Positions 54,861-62,136 of a DNA stretch of 64,000 nucleotides are shown piece by piece. Numbering within the stretch: position 1 is the first letter of the stretch; every line of letters starts with the position of its first letter. Source of the DNA: Bacillota bacterium (lineage in GTDB: Bacteria > Bacillota > Bacilli > Paenibacillales > NBRC-103111); the NCBI GenBank assembly GCA_023386955.1, contig JAEWIS010000053.1:124001-188000 (forward strand), given 5' to 3'. Under the pieces are notes generated by a model. It saw only the letters and a list, made by a program, of their open reading frames with translations, was not told the origin of the DNA and searched no databases. Made by a program: the position numbers and the translations under genes.

Positions 54861-56913
54861 TTTATATACCATCCCCCTGCGGCAGATCCGCGGCGTCGGT
54901 GCGGAGAAGGCCAAGGAGCTCGGCGCACTGGGGCTCCACTCCGTAGGGCAGCTGCTGGAATATTACCCGTTCCGTTATGAGGATTACCGCCTCCGTGATC
55001 TCACCGAGGTCAAGGATGGGGAGAAGATTACCATACAGGGCACTCTTTACGGAGAGCCCGTCCTGTCCGTTTACGGCCGGAGCAAGTCACGGCTTACCGT
55101 CAGATTGATGACGGGGGGCCGTTTCTTGATCACGGCTGTTTGGTTTAACCGGCATTATATGAAGGACAAGCTGACGCCGGGCAAGGAAATTGTGGTCTCG
55201 GGCAAGTGGGAGGAAAAGCGGCAGACCATCATCGTCAGTTCGTCGGAATTTCCCGAGGCGGCCGGGGATAAGGCCCGTACCGGGACACTCCAGCCGGTGT
55301 ACTCCACAGCGGAAGGGATCACCCAGACCTTCCTGAGAAAGGTGATCCGGCAAGCTCTGGTGCAATTCGGCGACAAAATCGGCGAGGTCCTGCCCGAGGA
55401 GCTGGTGGAGCGCTACCGGTTTATTACCCGCAAGGAAGCGGTAGCCATTCTGCATCAGCCTACGGATGCCCGTGAGGGTCAGGCGGCCCGCAGGCGGATG
55501 GTCTATGAGGAGCTGTTCCTGTTCCAGTTGAAGGTGCAGGCCTACAGGCTGCTGAACCGGACCAAGGCAGACGGTGTCCCCCACAAGGTGGACAGGCCCA
55601 AGGTCCGGGATTTTGTCCGGAGGCTGCCTTTTACCCTGACCCACTCCCAAAAGCAGGTTATCGCTGAAATTCTCGATGATCTGGAGGCGCCCCATGCCAT
55701 GAACCGCCTGCTCCAGGGCGATGTGGGCGCAGGTAAAACGGTTGTAGCCGCTGCAGGCCTCTATGCGGTGATTACCGCCGGCGCACAGGGTGCCTTGATG
55801 GTACCCACGGAAATTCTGGCGGAGCAGCATAAAGCCTCCCTGGAGCGGTTGTTCGAGGGCTTCGGCGTCCAAATTGCACTTCTGACAGGCAGCCTGACGG
55901 ACAAGCAGCGCAAGGATGCGCTGGCCGCCCTGCAGATGGGGCTGACGGATATTCTCGTTGGCACCCATGCCTTGATTCAGGAGGATGTATTCTTCCGCAA
56001 TCTGGGGCTGGTCGTCACGGATGAGCAGCACCGCTTCGGCGTCCAGCAGCGGGGGATTCTGCGCCGCAAGGGGATGAACCCGGATGTGCTGTCCATGACA
56101 GCGACCCCGATTCCCCGAACCCTGGCTATAACCGCCTTCGGCGATCTGGATATTTCCACGCTGAAGGAGCTGCCCAAGGGGCGGAAGCCGATTCTGACCT
56201 ATTCCGTCACCCACGACAAAATGGACCGGGTGCTGGGTTTTATCCGCCAGGAGGTGGGGAAAGGGCGGCAGGCTTATGTGGTTTGCCCGCTGATCGAGGA
56301 ATCCGAGAAGCTGGATGTGCAGAACGCCATCGACGTGCATGTCCAGCTTATGCAGGCCTTCCCCGACCTCCGCATCGGTTTGCTCCATGGCCGGATGAGC
56401 AGCCAGGAAAAGGACGAGATTATGACTGCCTTTAAGGAGAACCAGGTGCATGTGCTGGTCTCTACAACGGTAATCGAGGTTGGGGTGGACGTGCCTAACG
56501 CCACTCTCATGATTATCTATGACGCGGTCCGCTTCGGGCTGTCGCAGCTTCACCAGCTCCGGGGGCGGGTAGGCCGCAGCGAGCTTCAATCCTACTGCGT
56601 GCTCATTGCCGATCCCAAAAACGAGATTGCCAAGGAGCGTCTCAAGGTGATGACGGAGACCAATGACGGCTTCGAGATTGCCCGGCGGGATCTGGAGCTG
56701 CGTGGCCCCGGAGACTTCTTCGGTACCAAACAGAGCGGGCTGCCCGAGTTTAAGGTGGCGGACCTGGTCAGCGACTTCGAGGTGCTGGAGCAGGCCAGGG
56801 AGGATGCCGCGGAGCTGGTGGCGGAGCCCCGGTTCTGGACTGCGGCGGAGCTCGCTCCATTGCGGGAGTTCCTGAACCGCGACGTGCCCGAGGGCGGAGA
56901 GCCCTTGGATTGA
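54847..56913 (+). CDS. recG: ATP-dependent DNA helicase RecG
   Basis: A 688-residue helicase that regresses stalled forks and processes branched DNA. An N-terminal wedge domain (about 1-155) with the RGVGAEKAKELGALGLHSV start is followed by the helicase core: GDVGAGKTVVAA (Walker A), MVPTEILAEQH, DEQHRFGVQQR (DExH-type box), TATPIPRTLAIT and QLRGRVGRSE. ATG 54847 lies inside the end of the DegV gene, overlapping by 14 bases; its ribosome binding site is weak, consistent with coupled translation. Confidence 0.95.
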   Translation: MAAVDLYTIPLRQIRGVGAEKAKELGALGLHSVGQLLEYYPFRYEDYRLRDLTEVKDGEKITIQGTLYGEPVLSVYGRSKSRLTVRLMTGGRFLITAVWFNRHYMKDKLTPGKEIVVSGKWEEKRQTIIVSSSEFPEAAGDKARTGTLQPVYSTAEGITQTFLRKVIRQALVQFGDKIGEVLPEELVERYRFITRKEAVAILHQPTDAREGQAARRRMVYEELFLFQLKVQAYRLLNRTKADGVPHKVDRPKVRDFVRRLPFTLTHSQKQVIAEILDDLEAPHAMNRLLQGDVGAGKTVVAAAGLYAVITAGAQGALMVPTEILAEQHKASLERLFEGFGVQIALLTGSLTDKQRKDALAALQMGLTDILVGTHALIQEDVFFRNLGLVVTDEQHRFGVQQRGILRRKGMNPDVLSMTATPIPRTLAITAFGDLDISTLKELPKGRKPILTYSVTHDKMDRVLGFIRQEVGKGRQAYVVCPLIEESEKLDVQNAIDVHVQLMQAFPDLRIGLLHGRMSSQEKDEIMTAFKENQVHVLVSTTVIEVGVDVPNATLMIIYDAVRFGLSQLHQLRGRVGRSELQSYCVLIADPKNEIAKERLKVMTETNDGFEIARRDLELRGPGDFFGTKQSGLPEFKVADLVSDFEVLEQAREDAAELVAEPRFWTAAELAPLREFLNRDVPEGGEPLD

Positions 56914-56932
56914 TAGTGCAAGACCCAAATTG

Positions 56933-56975
56933 AAAAAGGCCTTCCTTCGGCAAACTGCCGCTGGAAGGTCTTTTT
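56933..56975 (+). terminator. Intrinsic terminator after recG
   Basis: Stem AAAAAGGCCTTCC/GGAAGGTCTTTTT (one G-T pair) around a 17-base loop that contains a small CGGC/GCCG hairpin. It ends the yloU-to-recG unit. Confidence 0.88.
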
Positions 56976-57025
56976 GTGTTGTACGGAGAGGGAGTTCCTG
57001 GAACAGGATGTGAAGCAGTGTTCCA

Positions 57026-57203
57026 ACGGACACCAGAGACGCTATTGTGCGGAAAAAGGGTGTTTTTTCATCTATGCGGACCCAGGAGCCGTTATGTGCT
57101 GAAAAAAAGCCCAATAGTACGGTTTAGGCAAGCAATAACGTCTGCTGAGTCCGCGAAAACCGCGGAAGCATCGATTTAGCCCAAATAACGGCTTCTCGGT
57201 CCG
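57026..57203. repeat. Four-copy repeat array with CGGAC...CCGTTAT core, two forward and two inverted
   Basis: Forward cores CGCTATT and CGTTAT start at 57040 and 57090, preceded by GGACACCAGAGA and GGACCCAGGAGC. Inverted cores AATAACG start at 57134 and 57184. Distances are 50, 44 and 50, the same as in the 44.4-kb array. Confidence 0.85.
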
Positions 57204-57221
57204 GCAGCGGACAAATCGGCT

Positions 57222-57788
57222 TTAGTTAATCTCGTGTGCCGCATGACAGACGCCATTACTTTTGTGCCTGAAGATGTATTCTACATACTCCCTGGCGTTT
57301 TGGTCAATATGTGCGTCGCTGGCCTGGAAGGAGGAGCCGAACACGGCGAAATACGGCAGCAGCTCCGCCCCCACATGGATCATGCTTGCTTTGAAGGGGG
57401 CGATCATCTCATCCACTGTAAAGGATACGGAGCCGGCCGGCGAGTAGTTCTCCTGCTTGTCCCCGATGGTCATGGCGATGCCGAAGCGTTTGCCGCGGAG
57501 TTTATCCCCATTTGAACCGTAGGCCCAGCCGTAAGTGAAAACCTCATCAAGCCATTTTTTCAATAAAGGGGGGTAGCTGTACCAGTATAAGGGAGACTGC
57601 AGGATTACAAGATCATGGGCCTCCAACAGCTTTTGCTCCAGCGCGACGTCTATATTCCAGTCCGGGTATTGGGTATACAGCTCATGGACGGCAATATCCG
57701 CCGGGTATTGGTCCAGCTCCTGCTTCCATCTGCGGTTTACTCTGGAATTCTCCATATCGGGATGGGCTAAAATCACAAGGGGTTTCAT
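57222..57788 (-). CDS. NAD(P)H oxidoreductase, flavodoxin-like fold (KefF/YwrO type)
   Basis: A 188-residue flavoprotein of the NQO1/KefF/YwrO group, which reduces quinones or similar electrophiles with NAD(P)H and FMN. It has a LVILAHPDMENSRVN start with the HP motif, the LQSPLYWYSYPPLLKKWLDEVF flavin-binding block (here cited by its ends, LQSPLYW and WLDEVF) and AMTIGDKQENY. The gene is divergent from an HxlR-type regulator with about 185 bases between, a common arrangement where the regulator senses electrophiles and controls the reductase. Confidence 0.88.
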   Translation of the reverse strand: MKPLVILAHPDMENSRVNRRWKQELDQYPADIAVHELYTQYPDWNIDVALEQKLLEAHDLVILQSPLYWYSYPPLLKKWLDEVFTYGWAYGSNGDKLRGKRFGIAMTIGDKQENYSPAGSVSFTVDEMIAPFKASMIHVGAELLPYFAVFGSSFQASDAHIDQNAREYVEYIFRHKSNGVCHAAHEIN

Positions 57789-57860
57789 AAGGTTAATCCT
57801 TCCTTTCGCATGTGTTTCATTGGATTGAACTCATTATCCCCTTCCCGCTCCCGTTCGTAA

Positions 57861-57940
57861 ATACACACAATGAAGTCAGTGTATGGTTACTTTTCGGTAA
57901 CTATTGGATAACCGGGAAGGCTTATGCGATAATGGATGCC
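57861..57940. promoter_or_regulatory. Divergent promoter/operator region of the HxlR and reductase genes
   Basis: Two inverted repeats, ATACAC/GTGTAT (57861-57866, 57879-57884) and GTTAC/GTAAC (57886-57890, 57897-57901), lie just upstream of a forward promoter TTGGAT (57904-57909), 18-bp spacer, GATAAT (57928-57933). The dyads are good candidates for HxlR binding. Confidence 0.6.
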
Positions 57941-57972
57941 ATAGTTGGCCTTATCCGACAGGGGGATTCACG

Positions 57973-58326
57973 ATGAAGCAGTACCGGCTGGGCATTGAAG
58001 CGACTCTCGAGATACTCGGCGGCAAATGGAAGGCTCTGATCGTCTGCCTGCTCATATCCGGGACCAAAAGAACCGGTGAGCTTCAACGCCTCATTCCCGG
58101 CGTTTCCCAGAAGGTGCTGATCCAGCAGCTGCGTGAGCTGGAGCGGGATGGCATAGTAGGACGGCGGGTGTATGATGAAATGCCGCCCAAGGTGGAGTAT
58201 TACATCACCGAGTATGGCAGAACCGCCAATCAGATCATCGATGTGATGTGTCATTGGGGGAGAGATCATGTGAGAATGAAGCAGCAGCAGGGGGAGGCTA
58301 TCGAACTGTTGGAGAATGAGCCCTGA
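57973..58326 (+). CDS. HxlR family transcriptional regulator
   Basis: A 117-residue winged-helix regulator. The HxlR core is present: LEILGGKWKALIVCLLISGT, RTGELQRLIPGVSQKVLIQQL (recognition helix), then ELERDGIVGRRVYDEMPPKVEY and YGRT. The start ATG has GGGGGATT in front; upstream in-frame codons lie before the promoter's expected transcript start. No Cys is found in the N-terminal sensing position used by HypR-type members, so a ligand or a different residue may be sensed. It probably controls the divergent reductase. Confidence 0.9.
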   Translation: MKQYRLGIEATLEILGGKWKALIVCLLISGTKRTGELQRLIPGVSQKVLIQQLRELERDGIVGRRVYDEMPPKVEYYITEYGRTANQIIDVMCHWGRDHVRMKQQQGEAIELLENEP

Positions 58327-58463
58327 ACGCGGAGTCAGATGAATTCCAGGTATCACTCCTGTGCGGATGCCCATATACTGTACCAAACCCGGCACGCCGG
58401 GGAGGCTTCCCGTATTCGGGTAACACGGGCCCCCCCGGCAGCGGAAGAAAGGGGGGACAGCAT

Positions 58464-58760
58464 ATGGGCTATCAGAGCTACAGCGGATACGGCATTGAAA
58501 GGGAATGGGTGGAAAAGCTCAAGAAAAAGGCCAAGGACCCGCTTAGGAAGGAACGGCTGAAGGAGCTGGCAGACGGACTGACCCGGGAGGACCTGGCTAA
58601 CCCGGAGACGGTAACTTTTCTGGTGGACCGGGGGCTTAGAATATTGAATGAAAAATCCCCGGAGCGCCAAAGGCAGCAGCTGGTCCGTTTTGTAATGGAG
58701 CAGCAAATCGACCCCAACAATATGCTGCATCTGTTGAGGCTTTGGAATATGTTCCGCTGA
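58464..58760 (+). CDS. Stage VI sporulation protein F-like protein
   Basis: A 98-residue helical, charged protein. The C-terminal two thirds (NPETVTFLVDRG, SPERQRQQLVRFVMEQQ, IDPNNMLHLLRLW) follow the pattern of the SpoVIF family: a helix with a T-V-x-x-L-V start, a S/P-E helix, then the Asn-Met-containing final helix. SpoVIF assists spore coat assembly under GerE and sigma-K. The first 40 residues are a Tyr/Gly stretch and a Lys/Arg-rich helix not usual for the family. GGGGGACA precedes the ATG. A strong terminator follows directly. Confidence 0.5.
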   Translation: MGYQSYSGYGIEREWVEKLKKKAKDPLRKERLKELADGLTREDLANPETVTFLVDRGLRILNEKSPERQRQQLVRFVMEQQIDPNNMLHLLRLWNMFR

Positions 58761-58783
58761 AAGTGACGATTTACAGTGCAGCG

Positions 58784-58827
58784 CCCTCATGTTACCATTA
58801 ACGGAAAATGGTAACATGAGGGTTTTT
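58784..58827 (+). terminator. Hairpin that terminates transcription and covers the amj ribosome binding site
   Basis: A perfect 16-bp stem, CCCTCATGTTACCATT (58784-58799) and its complement (58807-58822), with a seven-base loop and five T. The 3' arm ends in GAGGG (58818-58822), the Shine-Dalgarno of the gene starting at 58832. Confidence 0.9.
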
Positions 58828-58831
58828 GCAT

Positions 58832-59629
58832 ATGACTGCGATTATTGTAACGGTATGTATCCTGACAGGGCTGATCCATTGTGCGGAGACTCTGTCTTAT
58901 TCCCTGCGTCTGGCGGGTGTACGGACGGGCAAGCTGGCGGTATCCCTTTCCTTGACAGGGATTCTGCTTCTGGTCTCCCGAACCGCCAACATGGTCCAGT
59001 CTCCGCTGGCCGGCGGTCTGATTGATTTGGCGCGGGCGGAGCCCGGTGTTCCCTTGAAGGAGGGTTACCATTGGATCATCATGGCTTCCAGTGTGGGCAC
59101 CGCCGTGGCCATCATCCTGTTTCCTTCCTTCGTCCTGCTGTTCTCCCGGATGATCAGCCATCTGGAGACGGCAGGCTCCTTGCCCCGGATGGTAACCAGC
59201 GTCACGGTGGAGCAGCTCCGCAATGCCAGGTACCATCTGCGCCGTCCCCGGTGGAGCATGCTACGCAGCCTGCGCTATCACGGGGTGCCGTATTCCCTGT
59301 TCATAATGAATGCATGTGTGACCGGAATTTATACCGTGGGGGTGCTGGCAGCATTGTATGCGTCCTTTTTGTTTCCTGATATGGCAGCCTTCACCTCCCA
59401 GTCCTCCGGTCTAATCAACGGTGTTGCCACGATTCTGCTGACAGTGTTTATTGACCCCCACCTGGCTATGCTGACGGACAAGGCCCAGCGGGACCCGAAG
59501 GCGCAGGCCGGTTTAGGCCAAGTGCTGGGGGCGTTTATGCTCTCCAGGTTGGCCGGCACCCTGCTGGCCCAGCTGCTGTTCCTGCCTGCCGCGTATTGGA
59601 TCGGCTGGGTTTCCGGACTACTTCATTGA
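58832..59629 (+). CDS. amj: Amj-type lipid II flippase (DUF2837/YdaH family)
   Basis: A 265-residue integral membrane protein of the Amj (formerly YdaH) family, an alternative to MurJ for flipping the peptidoglycan precursor lipid II. The conserved N-terminal block IHCAETLSYSLRLAGVRTGK and the following helix with SRTANMVQSPLAG are typical. About six membrane helices are predicted (about 3-20, 35-56, 80-108, 150-178, 185-215, 230-258). ATG 58832 lies nine bases after GAGGG, which is buried in a terminator stem. In B. subtilis amj is induced by envelope stress through sigma-M. Confidence 0.85.
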   Translation: MTAIIVTVCILTGLIHCAETLSYSLRLAGVRTGKLAVSLSLTGILLLVSRTANMVQSPLAGGLIDLARAEPGVPLKEGYHWIIMASSVGTAVAIILFPSFVLLFSRMISHLETAGSLPRMVTSVTVEQLRNARYHLRRPRWSMLRSLRYHGVPYSLFIMNACVTGIYTVGVLAALYASFLFPDMAAFTSQSSGLINGVATILLTVFIDPHLAMLTDKAQRDPKAQAGLGQVLGAFMLSRLAGTLLAQLLFLPAAYWIGWVSGLLH

Positions 59630-59645
59630 AAAAGGGAGTGACGCT

Positions 59646-60542
59646 ATGAACCAGCGGCATTCGGAAACCATCAGACAAGCCACGAAGTACATTACTGCCC
59701 ACCTGGAACGGAAGCTGTCGCTTCAGGAGGTGGCGGAGGCGGTATCCTTTTCCCCGTACTATTTCCACCGGCTTTTTATCCGGCACACAGGGGAGAGCCT
59801 GCACGCTTACGTCAAGAGGTTGCGTCTGGAAGAGGCAGCCCGGCAGCTTATCGAATACCGTGATGCCACGGCCATGGAGATTGCGGCGAGGACGGGCTTT
59901 TCCGGGCCTCCCGCTTTTTCCAGGGCATTCCGCGCACAATATGGCATGCCACCTTCCGAATATAGAAGAAAGGCGGGATATCAGACTTGCGGGAAAGGGC
60001 AGTATGATGCTGCTTGCCGCACAGAAGAAAATTCCTTCCGCATAACCCTGCACAATCTGCCCCGGTTCCATGTGGCGTACAAACGGGTGAAGGGAGTCCG
60101 TGGAGGCACGCCGGACGCCAAGGTTGCCGAAGCATTTGCTGATGTCTCCGCATGGTGGGCCAATCTTTCCCGCGGGAAACCTTGCGGCCCGTATATTCTC
60201 GCTTCCGTAGAGGAGAATTGGAGCTTGCCGCAGCCGGAACGGACTTATGATGTTTGCGTGGTAATCCCGCCCTTCAACTGTACAGGCCCAGTTGAATATC
60301 CGGTGAAGGAGCTTGAGGGCGGACTATTCGCAGTCTGCCGGATAGAAAAGAAAGGGGAAGTTCCTCTTGTTTTTGCGGAAGCGATCCGGGAGGCGACCTG
60401 GGCATCAGAATTCATGTATGACCACTGGATTCCGGAAAATGGGTACCTGCTGGATAACCGTCCGGGCCTACACCTGTTTTATACGGAACCGGAGAAGCTG
60501 GAGGTTGTGATGGAGTGCTGCCTCCCGGTCATTTTCGTCTGA
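59646..60542 (+). CDS. AraC family regulator with GyrI-like effector domain
   Basis: A 298-residue regulator. Two AraC helix-turn-helix motifs occupy residues 5-105 (LSLQEVAEAVSFSPYYFHRLF; then ATAMEIAARTGFSGPPAFSRAF). A GyrI/BmrR-like effector-binding domain spans about 130-298. The architecture is that of Rob/TipA-like multidrug sensors that bind small hydrophobic or peptide drugs. AAAGGGAGTG precedes the ATG, 16 bases after amj. It may regulate amj or the CPBP protease gene downstream. Confidence 0.9.
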   Translation: MNQRHSETIRQATKYITAHLERKLSLQEVAEAVSFSPYYFHRLFIRHTGESLHAYVKRLRLEEAARQLIEYRDATAMEIAARTGFSGPPAFSRAFRAQYGMPPSEYRRKAGYQTCGKGQYDAACRTEENSFRITLHNLPRFHVAYKRVKGVRGGTPDAKVAEAFADVSAWWANLSRGKPCGPYILASVEENWSLPQPERTYDVCVVIPPFNCTGPVEYPVKELEGGLFAVCRIEKKGEVPLVFAEAIREATWASEFMYDHWIPENGYLLDNRPGLHLFYTEPEKLEVVMECCLPVIFV

Positions 60543-60578
60543 CGGAAGAAAAGAGCAAGAAATGGTAAGTAAATCAAA

Positions 60579-60617
60579 CTCCCTGCTTGTTATGCTGATG
60601 CCATAACAAGCAGGGAG
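60579..60617 (+). promoter_or_regulatory. Perfect hairpin that covers the ribosome binding site of the CPBP gene
   Basis: A 16-bp perfect stem CTCCCTGCTTGTTATG (60579-60594) with its complement (60602-60617) and a seven-base loop. The 3' arm ends in AGGGAG, overlapping the Shine-Dalgarno eight bases before ATG 60626. No U tract follows, so it is unlikely to be a terminator. Confidence 0.85.
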
Positions 60618-60625
60618 GCGACTAA

Positions 60626-61495
60626 ATGGATAAAAAGGCAACAAATAAACAGTGTTTCTTGTTTCTGTCGATCACCTTTTTGTTTACGTGGCTGTGCTGG
60701 TTGGGTCTCCTGACAAGCGGGCTGGATCCTGCCGATCCCGAATCCAGCCGCCATCCGGCCATGCTGTTGTGGCCGTTGGGACAATTCGGTCCGTTCATAG
60801 CAGTATTGGTACTGGCGGCTGCCGGTTTGCGGACAGGCGGAGTCAAGAACCGGCTGCTTTCATGCCGATGGAGGCCAACCTTCCGGTTTCCGGCATGGTA
60901 TTTGACACTACTGCTCCCGGTATTGTGGATTTGCCCGGCATGGTTCTATGCTTCTTGGAGCCTGACTGCTGAAGGAGCGGGAGAAGCGCCTAACCTGGCA
61001 TCTGCTCTCCCGGCTCTCCTGTCCGCTACGGTGTTTGCCTTTGGAGAGGAGGCGGGGTGGAGAGGCTTTCTTCTGCCCCGACTTTTAGGCTATCGAAACA
61101 GATTGGTCTCCAGTGTAATGATCGGCATGGTCTGGTTTGTTTGGCATCTGCCTATTTTGTATCTGACATCCTACGAGACCCCGCTGCGATTCGCCGTCTT
61201 TCTGGCGGGTTATGCACCTACACTTGTGCTGTGGTCGATCTTGCTTACATGGGTCTTTGAACGAACCGGCCGCAACATTTGGATGCCGGTGCTGCTCCAT
61301 GGCGCTTTTACCGCGACTTACAATTTGGCGGCACCTTATCTCGCAGGAGAGGGAACGGCTCCAAGCCTGCTGTCTCTTGTTTCGGCTCTGCTTTTGGCCG
61401 GTACGGTGGTGCTTTGTGACAAACCCTTCTGGACAAATCCGGTTCCCGCCGGGCGGCAGCGTTTTACAGATGGGGCAGAGCGTGCTACCATATAG
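60626..61495 (+). CDS. CPBP family intramembrane metalloprotease
   Basis: A 289-residue membrane protein of the CPBP (CAAX protease/bacteriocin self-immunity) family. About seven membrane segments are predicted. The catalytic motif 1, EEAGWRGFLLP, is near residue 140, with motif 2 VWFVWHLPI near 175 and motif 3 LLHGAFTATYN near 227. CPBP proteins can process peptides or give immunity to bacteriocins. AGGGAGG, located in a hairpin, precedes the ATG. Neighbouring amj and the drug-sensor-like AraC regulator hint at an envelope-stress or antibiotic-response cluster. Confidence 0.88.
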   Translation: MDKKATNKQCFLFLSITFLFTWLCWLGLLTSGLDPADPESSRHPAMLLWPLGQFGPFIAVLVLAAAGLRTGGVKNRLLSCRWRPTFRFPAWYLTLLLPVLWICPAWFYASWSLTAEGAGEAPNLASALPALLSATVFAFGEEAGWRGFLLPRLLGYRNRLVSSVMIGMVWFVWHLPILYLTSYETPLRFAVFLAGYAPTLVLWSILLTWVFERTGRNIWMPVLLHGAFTATYNLAAPYLAGEGTAPSLLSLVSALLLAGTVVLCDKPFWTNPVPAGRQRFTDGAERATI

Positions 61496-61527
61496 CAAAA
61501 CATTCTAGTGAACGGAGCGTGAAAGCT

Positions 61528-62067
61528 GTGCAAAGAAGACCAGAGCTGAAAGATTATCCGGATCATATTGTCCACTACCTGCGGCAGGTTCCGGAGGGGG
61601 ATTTACTCGCTATTCTGAAGAAGCAGACAGAGGAGGTTCTTGCCCTGCTTTCTCCTTTGACTGAGGAAGAGAGCCTGTACCGCTACGCACCGGGCAAGTG
61701 GAGCATCAGGCAGCTTGTGGGGCATATTGCCGATACGGAGCAGGTGTTTGCTTACCGGCTTCTACGGGCGGCCCGCAATGACCGTACGCCGCTTCCAGGT
61801 TTTGATGAAAATGAGTTTGTGAATGCCGCCTTTTTTGATGAGAAGCCACTGTCCGCTCTTCTGGCCCGGTTTGAGGCAACCCGACGCACAGCCATTCTGC
61901 TGATGGAGAGTCTGAAGGAAGAGGAGTGGAACAGCAGAGGTATCGTGAACGGCTATGAAGGAACCGCCCTGTCCTGGGGCTGCGTACTGGTGGGACATGC
62001 TGCCCACCATCTGCGGGTGTTAGATGAACGTTATTATGGGGACCAAGGAGGATTGCCCCGCCGGTAA
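61528..62067 (+). CDS. DinB family protein
   Basis: A 179-residue four-helix bundle of the DinB/YfiT type. The metal-binding His residues are in GHIADTEQVF (near residue 68) and GHAAHHLRVL (near 160), and the APGKWSIRQLVGH block is typical. Members are thiol-dependent metalloenzymes, for example bacillithiol transferases, or are of unknown activity. GTG 61528 is chosen because CGGAG stands ten bases upstream; GTG 61519 is too close to it. It shares a bidirectional terminator with the converging dipeptidase. Confidence 0.85.
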   Translation: MQRRPELKDYPDHIVHYLRQVPEGDLLAILKKQTEEVLALLSPLTEEESLYRYAPGKWSIRQLVGHIADTEQVFAYRLLRAARNDRTPLPGFDENEFVNAAFFDEKPLSALLARFEATRRTAILLMESLKEEEWNSRGIVNGYEGTALSWGCVLVGHAAHHLRVLDERYYGDQGGLPRR

Positions 62068-62087
62068 TCTTTGTCTGTCCTCCCCAC

Positions 62088-62126
62088 AAAAAAACCGCCA
62101 AGCATCTTACGGCTTGACGGTTTTTT
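62088..62126. terminator. Bidirectional terminator between the DinB and dipeptidase genes
   Basis: Stem AAAAAACCGCCAAGC with GGCTTGACGGTTTTTT (one mismatch) and a seven-base loop; A and T runs flank it on both sides. Confidence 0.9.
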
Positions 62127-62136
62127 ACGTTGCGTT

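Noticed and set aside
55087..57114. Long reverse-strand open frame (675 codons) opposite recG
   Set aside because: It mirrors the codon bias of recG, lacks a ribosome binding site at its start and has no recognisable domains; recG is certain.
58339..58560. 73-residue forward open frame before the SpoVIF-like gene
   Set aside because: No ribosome binding site; it overlaps the better supported gene at 58464 and has no pattern.
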